This document shows, in pieces, positions 23,579-30,806 of a stretch of DNA of 41,996 nt. The translations under genes and the position numbers were made by a program. This DNA comes from Chloroflexota bacterium. GTDB taxonomy: Bacteria; Chloroflexota; Limnocylindria; Limnocylindrales; CSP1-4. Where the stretch lies: contig PMBR01000087.1 of the NCBI GenBank assembly GCA_003152995.1, forward strand, positions 1-41,996, written 5' to 3'. The notes under the pieces are model-generated. The model was not told the DNA's origin and did not search any database. It was given only the letters and a program-made list of their open reading frames with translations. Within the stretch, counting starts at the first letter, position 1; the number at the start of each line of letters is the position of its first letter.

Positions 23579-24595
23579 ATGAGGTATCCGACCTACCGAA
23601 AGGCGAGTCGCTCCGGCGCCCCACTTGGCGCTCTCGTCATCCTCGCCGTCTCCGTGTTTGCCTGCTCGAATGCGACGCCTACGGCACTGCCCGGCTCCTC
23701 CCAAACCAGCGTCGTCCCAGGAGTCACTTCGTCGACGGCAGCTTCTCCGATGCCCTCGCCGTCGGCCGCCGAGTCGGCGACGCCGTCGAGCGTCGTAACG
23801 ATCGTGGCCGCAGGGGACATCGCGTGCGACCCGGCTCACAACGTTGGAGCGCCGAAGGAGTGCGATCAGGCCGCCACCGCTGACGAGATCGGCCAGCTCA
23901 AGCCGACCGCGGTCCTGACCCTCGGCGACGATCAATACGAAGACGGCACACCGACAGCCTTCGACAGCGTGTTTGCTTCCACATGGGGCAAGTACCGCTC
24001 GATCATGTACCCGGCCATCGGCAACCACGAGTACCTCACGTCCGGGGCGACCGGCTACTTCGGCTACTTCGGAATCGCGCCCTACTACAGCTTCAACCTC
24101 GGAGCCTGGCACCTGATCAGCCTCGATTCCGAGTGCTCATTCGTTGGTGGTTGCGAAGCCGGATCGCCCCAGGAGCGCTGGCTCCTGGCCGATCTTGCCG
24201 CTCATCCTGCGACCTGCACCCTGGTCTACTGGCACGAGCCCCGCTGGTCATCGGGAGAACACAGTGACGCGACCCAGATGGCGACGATCTGGTCCGATCT
24301 CGTGGCTGCGCACGTGAGCGTCGTCCTGAGTGGGCACAACCACGACTACGAGCGCTTCGCGCCTCTGGACGTCACGGGCCAGCCGGATCCAAACGGAGTC
24401 ACCGAGTTCGTCGTTGGGACCGGTGGCAAGAACCACTACGCCTTTGTGACCGGGCCCCTCACGGCTGAGGTCGTCCGGAACGACACCTCATTCGGCGTGA
24501 TCCAGATGACACTGCGGCCCACGAGCTACAGCTGGGACTTCGTGCCGGCCCCAACCTACACATTCCACGACTCTGGGTCGGCCAACTGCGTGTAG
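23579..24595 (+). CDS. Secreted metallophosphoesterase (purple-acid-phosphatase-like) lipoprotein
   Basis: This 338-residue protein has a lipoprotein signal (Cys29 in V-F-A-C-S) and a Ser/Thr linker to about residue 75. A calcineurin-like phosphoesterase domain follows with the metal motifs in order: A-A-G-D-I-A, G-D-D-Q-Y, G-N-H-E-Y, Y-W-H-E-P-R-W and G-H-N-H-D-Y-E-R. All ligands appear intact. Such enzymes release phosphate from extracellular esters; the exact substrate is not readable. ATG 23579 has GGAAGG 8 bases upstream and replaces a longer frame with no signal peptide. It is separated by 162 bases from the preceding operon, where no clear terminator was seen. Confidence 0.88.
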   Translation: MRYPTYRKASRSGAPLGALVILAVSVFACSNATPTALPGSSQTSVVPGVTSSTAASPMPSPSAAESATPSSVVTIVAAGDIACDPAHNVGAPKECDQAATADEIGQLKPTAVLTLGDDQYEDGTPTAFDSVFASTWGKYRSIMYPAIGNHEYLTSGATGYFGYFGIAPYYSFNLGAWHLISLDSECSFVGGCEAGSPQERWLLADLAAHPATCTLVYWHEPRWSSGEHSDATQMATIWSDLVAAHVSVVLSGHNHDYERFAPLDVTGQPDPNGVTEFVVGTGGKNHYAFVTGPLTAEVVRNDTSFGVIQMTLRPTSYSWDFVPAPTYTFHDSGSANCV

Positions 24596-24817
24596 GTCTA
24601 GACTCGCGTTAGCGTCCTGCCGGAATCTCGCTTTGAGACCTTTGGCGACGGAGTGAGACCCCTTCGTTGTGGGCTTCCAGCTTCGGCCGGCGTTACCCGG
24701 AGTCCCGGGGCCGTTCTCCTGGGGTCTCTGCGAGCGTGGGACCGGGGCTCCCGGGCACAGGCACTACACCAGGGTCCGATCTCGCGGGGATCTGGCCACC
24801 GGCGTCATCAGCCTCAG

Positions 24818-25249
24818 AATGTCAAGGTCACCGAAGCCTCCGCCGTACTGGTCAAAGCGGCGGCCGGCAACTGGGGCACCTCGGGCTCGAATGGTGGGGC
24901 CGCGAAGCTGACTGCCAGCGGCGAGACGCTCACGGGTGACGTCGTGGCGGACGGCATCAGCTCCGTCGACCTGTCGCTCACGAACGGCTCCACGCTGACG
25001 GGCGCAATCAACGCCGACAAGGCGGCGAAGTCGATCGGGCTCACCCTGGACGGGACGTCGTCCTGGACGGTGGCGGCGGACTCGCATCTGACAACGCTGG
25101 TGGGCGCAATCGTGTCCGGAACGTCGATCACGAACATCAGCGGCAACGGGCACACCGTGACGTACGACGCAACCGCCTCCGCCAACGCCTACCTAAAGGG
25201 CGCCACATACACGCTCGCTGGCGGCGGCACGCTGGCTCCGGCCTCGTGA
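24818..25249 (+). pseudogene. C-terminal remnant of a repeat-rich surface protein
   Basis: About 143 codons encode short repeating strands rich in Thr, Ser, Gly and Asn (S-G-S-N-G-G, L-T-G-D-V-V-A-D, T-N-G-S-T-L-T-G-A-I-N, L-D-G-T-S-S-W-T-V). They end in Y-T-L-A-G-G-G-T-L. This is the pattern of the C-terminal beta-solenoid region of large adhesin-like surface proteins. The in-frame codons before 24818 do not look like protein and no signal peptide or start fits. The N-terminal part has therefore been lost. A strong terminator follows. Confidence 0.6.
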
Positions 25250-25281
25250 GCCGATAGCCTCGCTCTCGCTCGCTCTCGCAC

Positions 25282-25319
25282 CGAATGCCCCGGGCGGGCT
25301 TCCCCGCTCGGGGCATTCG
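25282..25319 (+). terminator. Intrinsic hairpin after the surface-protein remnant
   Basis: An 11-bp perfect stem (25282-25292 with 25309-25319) encloses a further 5-bp stem, giving a near-continuous 16-bp hairpin. No T run follows on either strand. It stands between converging genes and may serve both. Confidence 0.65.
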
Positions 25320-25490
25320 CGTATCCGCGGCCCACGGGCGACTGACTATCACGTGCCAGGCGACCCGCCAACGGCACCGCCGCGCGCGGGCCGCTTTCGG
25401 GGTCTGCCGGGCCGCCACGGCCTGAACTACATCCCGGCAGGTGTGCGCGGATCGCCCGCCCTTGTCGACGGGTCGTGCGGAGGAGCCGGG

Positions 25491-25832
25491 CTATCCGGCC
25501 GAGTCGACTACCAGCTCCGGACTCGGACCCAAGGCAGCGTGCTTGAGGTCGATGCCGTGGACTTCCTTCACCCGCTCCAGGAACCAGAGAGTGAACGGGT
25601 CGGTCGAGTTGACCAATCGACCGAACGACTGACCGGGGTTATCGCCTTCGAGGGTCACGATCACGAGATCGCCCATGGGCGTCGGCTGCAGGAAGGTCCG
25701 CTCGCGAACGCCGAGGCCTTTGCGCGACGCGACGAACTCGGCGCGTCGGGCGCCGTTCAGCTCACCGATGAACCGCTTCCAGTCCGCGGTCTTACCGGGA
25801 GCAATCGGAAACGCCACAGCCATGATCGCCAT
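25491..25832 (-). CDS. Unknown small protein (ferredoxin-like alpha/beta, ~113 aa)
   Basis: This is a short soluble protein with A-F-P-I-A-P-G-K-T-x-D-W at the start, E-F-x-A-S-R-K-G-L-G-V-R-E-R in the middle, then M-G-D-L-V-I-V-T-L-E-G-D and D-P-F-T-L-W-F. This recalls a small family of uncharacterised monooxygenase-like (ABM/DUF6176-type) proteins common in high-GC soil bacteria. The ATG at 25832 is chosen because GGAGAG lies just before it; the frame is open 12 bases further, from a TTG that would include that site. It stands alone, convergent with the surface-protein remnant. Confidence 0.7.
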   Translation of the reverse strand: MAIMAVAFPIAPGKTADWKRFIGELNGARRAEFVASRKGLGVRERTFLQPTPMGDLVIVTLEGDNPGQSFGRLVNSTDPFTLWFLERVKEVHGIDLKHAALGPSPELVVDSAG

Positions 25833-25966
25833 AGAACTCTCCAATCAGTGGGACGCTGGGGTTGGTGGAACCCAACCCGATCAAGCTCGGCTGAGCCTAC
25901 GCGTCGTATCGACGGGCGGCTCGCGCCGAAGCGCGCACGCCATCCCGCGGAACGAGGGGCGCCGCC

Positions 25967-25972
25967 TAGAAT
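25967..25972 (+). promoter_or_regulatory. TAGAAT -10 box upstream of the menC-like gene
   Basis: TAGAAT is followed by six bases and an ATG (25979), matching the leaderless pattern at other genes. The frame from that ATG is only six codons long. The box therefore probably starts a transcript with a tiny leader peptide ahead of the real gene at 26014. Confidence 0.45.
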
Positions 25973-25978
25973 GCTGCG

Positions 25979-25999
25979 ATGCACACTCCCGGCCGCTGA
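25979..25999 (+). other. Possible six-codon leader peptide (M-H-T-P-G-R)
   Basis: An ATG placed exactly at the expected transcription start opens a six-codon frame ending in TGA. Fourteen bases later the MenC-like gene begins without a good ribosome site of its own. Reinitiation after the minicistron would explain its translation. Chance occurrence is possible. Confidence 0.3.
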
Positions 26000-26013
26000 G
26001 GCGGCGGCTCACT

Positions 26014-27165
26014 ATGCCGGCCCCCGAATCCTTTGCCCTGCCGCGCCTTGTCAGGGTCGAGGCCATCCACGTCCGAGTCCCTTTCAGGCGGCCTCTTCTG
26101 GACGCGAGCGGCGAATACACGCATCGGCGCTCGTGGCTGTTGCGCTTGGTCGACGAAGACGGGAACGAAGGGCTCGGAGAAGCGGCGCTCGACCCGATCG
26201 CGACGGATGTCACGACCGGCGCCCTGGCGAGACTGGTTCGCGAGATCGCGCCCGCGCTTGCCGCGGGACGGCTGCCGGAGTGGTCCGAACTCGCCGCCGA
26301 AGGCGAGCCGGGCCGAGCCGCGATGGCCGCCGTTGATGGAGCGGTAGCCGCGCTTCTCGCAAGTCGCGACGCCGGCGGCGCATCGCCCAGCGGCGCTTCC
26401 GAGCGTCGCCGCGCGGCCGGCGCATCGAACGATGCCGCGACGATCCCGGTCGTTGCCGCCATCCAGTTCGGCGGACCCGACGCAGGTGCGGAAGCGGCCG
26501 CGCATCTCGTGGAACTCGGCTTCCAAACGCTCAAGCTGAGAGCGGGCTTCGAGCGTGCCACGGACCAGCTGGTGGACCGGCTTCGAGCGTTGCGCGCGGC
26601 CGTCGGCCCGGAGCCGCGGCTGCGGATCGATGCGGCCGGCGCCTGGGATCTCGACACCGCCACGGAACGGATCGATGCCGTCGAGCCGTTCCGGATCGAG
26701 TTCGTGGAGCAACCGCTGACTGCCTGGGACGTGGCCGGCCACGCCGCGCTGCGGGAACGCGTCCGCGTGCCGATCGCGCTCGACGAAAGCATCGACTCCG
26801 AGGGCTCCGCGCGGGCGGCTCTGGCCGAACGTGCCGCCGACCTGATCGTCGTCAAACCCGCCCGGGTCGGCGGGCTCGCCGCGACCATGCGGATCGTCGA
26901 AGCCGCCCGGACCACCGGCGTGTCGGTGGTCCTGGGCACCTACTTCGAAACCGGCGTGGGGATCGCGTCGGCACTCCGGATCGCGGCGTCGATGCCGGCG
27001 CCGGGGCCGGCTCACGGCCTCGCCACGGCCGGCCTCCTCGTCCACGACCTGCTGGCGGCGCCGCTGGCAATCGACAAAGGCCGGATGGCGGTCCCAGACG
27101 CCGTCGCCCTCGACGAGTCCGAGGTCGATCGCTACGCCCTTGAGCGCTTCGAGGCACGAGGGTAG
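26014..27165 (+). CDS. menC: Enolase-superfamily enzyme, o-succinylbenzoate synthase-like
   Basis: This 383-residue protein has an N-terminal capping domain and a TIM-barrel of the muconate-lactonizing/OSBS group. Metal ligands are Asp206 (R-I-D-A-A-G-A-W), Glu232 (E-F-V-E-Q-P) and Asp257 (A-L-D-E-S); the opposite base is Lys281 (V-V-K-P-A-R-V-G-G). The usual K-x-K reads Lys174-Leu-Arg176. If MenC, it makes o-succinylbenzoate for menaquinone; a dipeptide epimerase or other racemase remains possible, as no other men genes are in view. A low-complexity loop (about 118-142) is inserted before the barrel. The start is ATG 26014, with a -10 box and leader peptide upstream. Confidence 0.75.
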   Translation: MPAPESFALPRLVRVEAIHVRVPFRRPLLDASGEYTHRRSWLLRLVDEDGNEGLGEAALDPIATDVTTGALARLVREIAPALAAGRLPEWSELAAEGEPGRAAMAAVDGAVAALLASRDAGGASPSGASERRRAAGASNDAATIPVVAAIQFGGPDAGAEAAAHLVELGFQTLKLRAGFERATDQLVDRLRALRAAVGPEPRLRIDAAGAWDLDTATERIDAVEPFRIEFVEQPLTAWDVAGHAALRERVRVPIALDESIDSEGSARAALAERAADLIVVKPARVGGLAATMRIVEAARTTGVSVVLGTYFETGVGIASALRIAASMPAPGPAHGLATAGLLVHDLLAAPLAIDKGRMAVPDAVALDESEVDRYALERFEARG

Positions 27166-27244
27166 TTAAACGAGCCCGCTCCGGCTGGCGGCCCCATCGA
27201 CTCGCGCCGCGCGAAGTCCCGCCCAATGGGATCATGATTGAGTC

Positions 27245-28300
27245 ATGAAACCACTTGAGCCCGCTCCGCGCGAGATGGATTGCGTTGTCGTCGGCGGCGG
27301 GGCTGCCGGCCTCTCGGCGGCCGTGAACATGGGCCGCATGCGACGGAGTGTGCTCCTGGTCGACGAGCGCGACCGCTTCATGTGGCATCACAAGCTGGAC
27401 AACTACCTGGGCTTTCCCGACGGCGTCGCGGCCTCGGAGATTCGCCGGCTCGGCTGGCGTCACGCGGCCAGGTTCGGGGCCCAGCTACTGCTCGGCCATG
27501 TCGCCACGGCATCGCGCCGGGGCGATCGGTTTCTCCTGCGCATCGAGCGGCTGCCCGAGGGCGGCATGTTCGGGCAGACGCCGAGCCCGAGCGTCCCGCG
27601 CGACGAGGAGATGGCCCGCGTGTTCGGCGAGGTTCCCGAAGGCGGCCCGATGGAGGTGCTCGCCAGAACGGTGATCCTCGCGACAGGTGTCGTCGGCCAC
27701 TTCCCGGAGTTCCCCGGCCGCAACGAGTGCGTGGGACAGAGCCTCTTCTGGTGCATCCACTGCGAAGGCTACGAATCGATCGACCGCGTCGTCGGCGTGG
27801 TGGGCCATACCGAAGACGCCGTCCAGACGGCCCTGGACCTGCTCGATTTCACCGCTCGGGTGACGATCGTCGCCGGTCGCCCGGAGGGCTTCGATGTCCC
27901 GGCTTCGCGGCTCGCCGATCTGGCCGCGAACGGCATCGGCGCCCATCCGAACGGCGTCGTCCAGTATGAGAACCGGGGCGGCCAGATGCAGGCACTGGTC
28001 CTGGACGACCCCGCGCGAACGCGAATCCCGGTCGAGCAGGTCTACACCATCCGCGGCACCCGGGCCACCAGCGAGCTCGCTCGCCAGCTCGGACTGGAGC
28101 TGACACCGGCCGGCCAGATCGCCGTCACTTCAGAACAGCACACCAACGTTCCCGGGGTCTACGCCGCGGGCGACGCCACCAACCTGCACGACCATCAGGT
28201 GAGCGCCGCCGCCCATCAGGGCAACCAGGCCGCCTTCGGAGCGAACTACCATCTCTATCGGCCGGTCCAGCGCGCCGGTGGCAACGCCGCGGATACCTGA
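27245..28300 (+). CDS. Thioredoxin-reductase-like FAD/NAD(P) oxidoreductase
   Basis: This 351-residue flavoprotein starts its FAD-binding fold with V-V-V-G-G-G-A-A-G-L-S-A-A (13-26) and ends with Y-A-A-G-D-A-T-N. The redox motif is Cys170-Ile-His-Cys173 (F-W-C-I-H-C-E-G-Y) in place of the usual C-A-T-C-D-G. The expected second nucleotide fold reads V-V-G-H-T-E-D-A-V instead of V-G-G-G-N-S-A. It therefore belongs to the thioredoxin reductase-like group but may use another partner or reductant. The ATG has no ribosome site; CATGAT ends 6 bases before it, and a TCATGA dyad spans the start. No thioredoxin gene is adjacent. Confidence 0.82.
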   Translation: MKPLEPAPREMDCVVVGGGAAGLSAAVNMGRMRRSVLLVDERDRFMWHHKLDNYLGFPDGVAASEIRRLGWRHAARFGAQLLLGHVATASRRGDRFLLRIERLPEGGMFGQTPSPSVPRDEEMARVFGEVPEGGPMEVLARTVILATGVVGHFPEFPGRNECVGQSLFWCIHCEGYESIDRVVGVVGHTEDAVQTALDLLDFTARVTIVAGRPEGFDVPASRLADLAANGIGAHPNGVVQYENRGGQMQALVLDDPARTRIPVEQVYTIRGTRATSELARQLGLELTPAGQIAVTSEQHTNVPGVYAAGDATNLHDHQVSAAAHQGNQAAFGANYHLYRPVQRAGGNAADT

Positions 28301-28539
28301 ACCAGCGAGGCCGGCCGCGGTTCCAGGCCGGCGGCGGAGCGATTGCGCCGTCAACGATCTTCGGCTGCCCGCCAGCCAAACCGTCTCGCGGATCAGTGCG
28401 TGGCCGGTCGCGCCCTGGAAGCGGCGGCACCGTCTCCGGGGCGCGCGGGCCGCAACCGCCGGCTCGTCTGATGGTCTGACCGCGTCCATCCCTGCGGTCA
28501 ACAACCCCGCGGACTAGCGTGTCGTCGGAGGTTGCAGAC

Positions 28540-29232
28540 ATGGCTCAGAGCACATTCGACCCCTTCCCGGCGGCGGATCTCGACACGAACCGGACCGGTC
28601 GGCTGGCCGACGACCAGAGCAAGAGGTTCGGCAACCTGGACTGGGCGATCCGCAAGGACTACTTCATTCTGGCGATCGGATGCGCCGCCATCGCCGCCAT
28701 CCTGCTGACCGAATCAGAACCCGCACCGAATTCCTGGATCCGTCAGTTGGCGGGTGCGGGCTTCGGTGTTGTGGCCGCCTTCTGCCTCTATCGGGTAGCC
28801 ACGCTGTGCGACTCGCTCATGCAGGACCTGCGCAGCCGCCGGGTCGAGACAGTCGAAGGAGCTCTCGGCAAGCGCATCCACAATATCGGCGGCCGAAGCA
28901 ATGCGACCTTCTACTACTTCGACGTCGCCGGCAAGAGCTTCGAAGTCGGCAGCGCCACCTACGATGCCGCCCCAGACGCCGGGATCGTTCGCCTGTACGT
29001 GCTGCCGCGGAGTCACACGGTGGTGAACATGGAGCGTCTGCCGGATCGGCCGGTGGCCGAGAGCGCGACGACTTCGGCGACCGAGGCCCTCGCACCCGAA
29101 CTGGTCGCGGGGCCCGCGGGCGTCACAACGGAGTCGGAAGGGCGGGCCACCGCGATATGGAATCGCCGTCGCGGCAGTCGAGGCCGGCCCCGCGTGTCTG
29201 ATCGGCCGGGCTGCCGGCCGCCAGCGCGTTGA
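28540..29232 (+). CDS. Two-TM membrane protein, paralogue of the gene at 30807
   Basis: This 230-residue protein begins D-P-F-P-A-A-D-L-D-T-N. Two TM helices (about 43-60 and 68-88) are followed by a small beta domain (F-Y-Y-F-D-V-A-G-K-S-F-E-V, then I-V-R-L-Y-V-L-P-R-S-H) that recalls DUF3592-like domains. Ordered similarity to the protein at 30807-31757 runs through about residue 180. Beyond that, the Arg/Pro-rich tail is antisense to the nuclease gene at 29123-30097 and does not match the paralogue. It looks as if the original C-terminus was lost. ATG 28540 has CGGAGG 8 bases upstream. The function is unknown. Confidence 0.7.
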   Translation: MAQSTFDPFPAADLDTNRTGRLADDQSKRFGNLDWAIRKDYFILAIGCAAIAAILLTESEPAPNSWIRQLAGAGFGVVAAFCLYRVATLCDSLMQDLRSRRVETVEGALGKRIHNIGGRSNATFYYFDVAGKSFEVGSATYDAAPDAGIVRLYVLPRSHTVVNMERLPDRPVAESATTSATEALAPELVAGPAGVTTESEGRATAIWNRRRGSRGRPRVSDRPGCRPPAR

Positions 29233-30097
29233 CGGGGCACAGCGCTGCGAAATCGCACCAGCCACAGGAACGCGGGCTCGGAGTTGGGGCGAAATCGCTG
29301 CCGCGGATCTGGCGGGCCCGCGCCGCGAGGTCCGTTCGCACGGTGTCGAGCGCGGCGTCGGTGCGGACGACGCTGACCCGCCTGTCCTGCTCCACGAAGT
29401 AGAGCGTCGCTCGTTCGGGCCGGCCCAGACCCAGCGAGTCGCGGCAGGCGAGGGCGTAGATCGAGAGCTGCAGGCTCGATTCGGCCTCGTCGGGGGCGCA
29501 AGCCTGGCCTGTCTTGTAGTCGATCAGTTCGACGGTGCCCGACGGCAGGCGGTCGATGCGATCGATGAAGCCGGAGACGACAACCAGGGTCTCTGGATCC
29601 AGCGGGAGCCGGAGTCGGAAGCGGAGCTCTTCGCCGAACGTGTCGAAGTGAACGGCCGATTCGGCCGCCCAGAAGCCGTCGAGCATCGGCTCGGCGCGAC
29701 GGCGCCATGTCTCGGCCTCCGGCTCGGCCGGCAATGAGGTCGCGGCCCAGGCCGACTCGAACCAGCGCTCCAGGTCCACCCGACCCGGTGGCTGCTCGCC
29801 GCGGGTCGAACGCTGGCGCCGGTCACGGGTGAACGCCTCGAACGCGGCGTGCGCCGCCGACCCGAAGGTTGCGGCCGGCCGGGCCTGCTCTGCCGGCAAA
29901 CGGCACAGGTACCGGAATGCGTACTGGCGCGGGCAGCGCTCGAACGTGTCGAGCGTGCTGTAGCTGAACCAGTCGGGCGCCCTCACGAGATCCAAGGGCG
30001 ATCCTCCGGCAGCCACGTGCGCCGCCGCCGCTCGCGGATCCGGCCCGATGGCCGGCCCCCGGTCCCGCCTCTCCGGCACATCCAACACGTTCGTCAT
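29123..30097 (-). CDS. PD-(D/E)XK nuclease with Fe-S cysteines (RecB/AddB/Cas4-like)
   Basis: This 324-residue protein has Cys55 (F-E-R-C-P-R-Q-Y), His83, Asp179 (G-F-I-D-R-I-D), the core Glu190/Asp193-x-Lys195 (E-L-I-D-Y-K-T-G) and Gln210 (L-Q-L-S-I-Y-A). The cluster Cys278-x-x-Cys281 with Cys287 (C-G-W-C-D-F-A-A-L-C-P) completes it. Four cysteines framing a RecB-type nuclease form a 4Fe-4S staple, as in AddB and Cas4. No helicase, Cas or CRISPR element is nearby, so a stand-alone DNA repair exonuclease is most likely. The ATG lacks a ribosome site, but CAGACT ends 6 bases upstream. Its last 110 bases overlap the convergent membrane protein gene. Confidence 0.88.
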   Translation of the reverse strand: MTNVLDVPERRDRGPAIGPDPRAAAAHVAAGGSPLDLVRAPDWFSYSTLDTFERCPRQYAFRYLCRLPAEQARPAATFGSAAHAAFEAFTRDRRQRSTRGEQPPGRVDLERWFESAWAATSLPAEPEAETWRRRAEPMLDGFWAAESAVHFDTFGEELRFRLRLPLDPETLVVVSGFIDRIDRLPSGTVELIDYKTGQACAPDEAESSLQLSIYALACRDSLGLGRPERATLYFVEQDRRVSVVRTDAALDTVRTDLAARARQIRGSDFAPTPSPRSCGWCDFAALCPVNALAAGSPADQTRGAGLDCRDGDSISRWPALPTPL

Positions 30098-30247
30098 GGG
30101 GCGAGTCTGGATCCGAGCCGTGTCACCTTGGGTGTCACGCCGTGGCGGGCCGTGAGCCCGCCTTCGCCCGCGCCTGGCAGGACGAGGACTGCAAGAAGCA
30201 CGACCCCTCGGTCCGGAGGGCTAGATTGCCTTCGAACGGAGGCGATC

Positions 30248-30643
30248 GTGGGCAGAGCAACGGGCAGATTCACAGTGACCGGCGGTAGCGAGCAGACCGT
30301 GCGCGATGCGCCCGGCGAGGTCAGGCTCACCCGTGTGAGCGGGACGCAGCGCTTCGGCGGGGCGATCGTCGGCGAAGGGTCCGTCGAGTGGGTCTTCTGC
30401 TACCGGCCGGACCGCTCCGCCAGGTTCGTGGGCGTCCAGAGGATCGAGGGCTCGATCGACGGGCGAGCGGGCAGCCTGGTCATGGAGTCGATCGGCGACC
30501 ACGACGGCAGGCAGTCAAAGGGGCACTGGCACGTGATCCCCGGATCGGGCACAGGCGAACTCGCCGGCATCGGCGGCGAGGGTTCGTTCGAGGCGCCCGG
30601 TGGATCCGAGGCCACCTTCGCCCTCGAATACCACCTCGGCTGA
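30248..30643 (+). CDS. DUF3224 family protein
   Basis: This 131-residue all-beta protein has G-R-F-T-V-T-G at the start, G-G-A-I-V-G-E-G-S-V-E-W in the middle, G-S-L-V-M-E-S-I-G-D-H-D-G, and G-T-G-E-L-A-G-I-G-G-E-G-S-F with a final strand F-A-L-E-Y-H-L. This is the DUF3224 pattern, a small barrel distantly like allene oxide cyclase; the function is unknown. The start is GTG 30248 with GGAGG 5 bases upstream and TAGATT (30222-30227) as a candidate -10. The last 21 bases are repeated, slightly changed, 45 bases further on. Confidence 0.82.
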   Translation: MGRATGRFTVTGGSEQTVRDAPGEVRLTRVSGTQRFGGAIVGEGSVEWVFCYRPDRSARFVGVQRIEGSIDGRAGSLVMESIGDHDGRQSKGHWHVIPGSGTGELAGIGGEGSFEAPGGSEATFALEYHLG

Positions 30644-30713
30644 GGCGACAGCGCCGCGCAACTGCGCCTCGACTACAACCTCGGCTGAGCCAGTCGCGGC
30701 GGCGGAACTGCGC
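30623..30713 (+). repeat. 45-base tandem duplication of the DUF3224 gene end
   Basis: Unit 1 (30623-30667) covers the last codons (L-E-Y-H-L-G and stop). Unit 2 (30668-30713) repeats it as L-D-Y-N-L-G and stop, followed by a similar GC-rich tract ending AACTGCGC in both. The second stop follows the first, so it does not alter the protein. It looks like old slippage at the gene end. Confidence 0.6.
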
Positions 30714-30806
30714 CCTCAACTTGGCCCGCCTGGTGGGCGCGGGCATGCCGCGTCCATGCCCTCGGCGACCCTTCCGGGTAGCGTCACAGGGCGAAGGGAT
30801 GTGCGA

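Noticed and set aside
29123-30097. Cas4 or a defence-system nuclease
   Set aside because: Fe-S nuclease motifs are shared with AddB and many stand-alone repair nucleases; no CRISPR, helicase or defence partner is visible.
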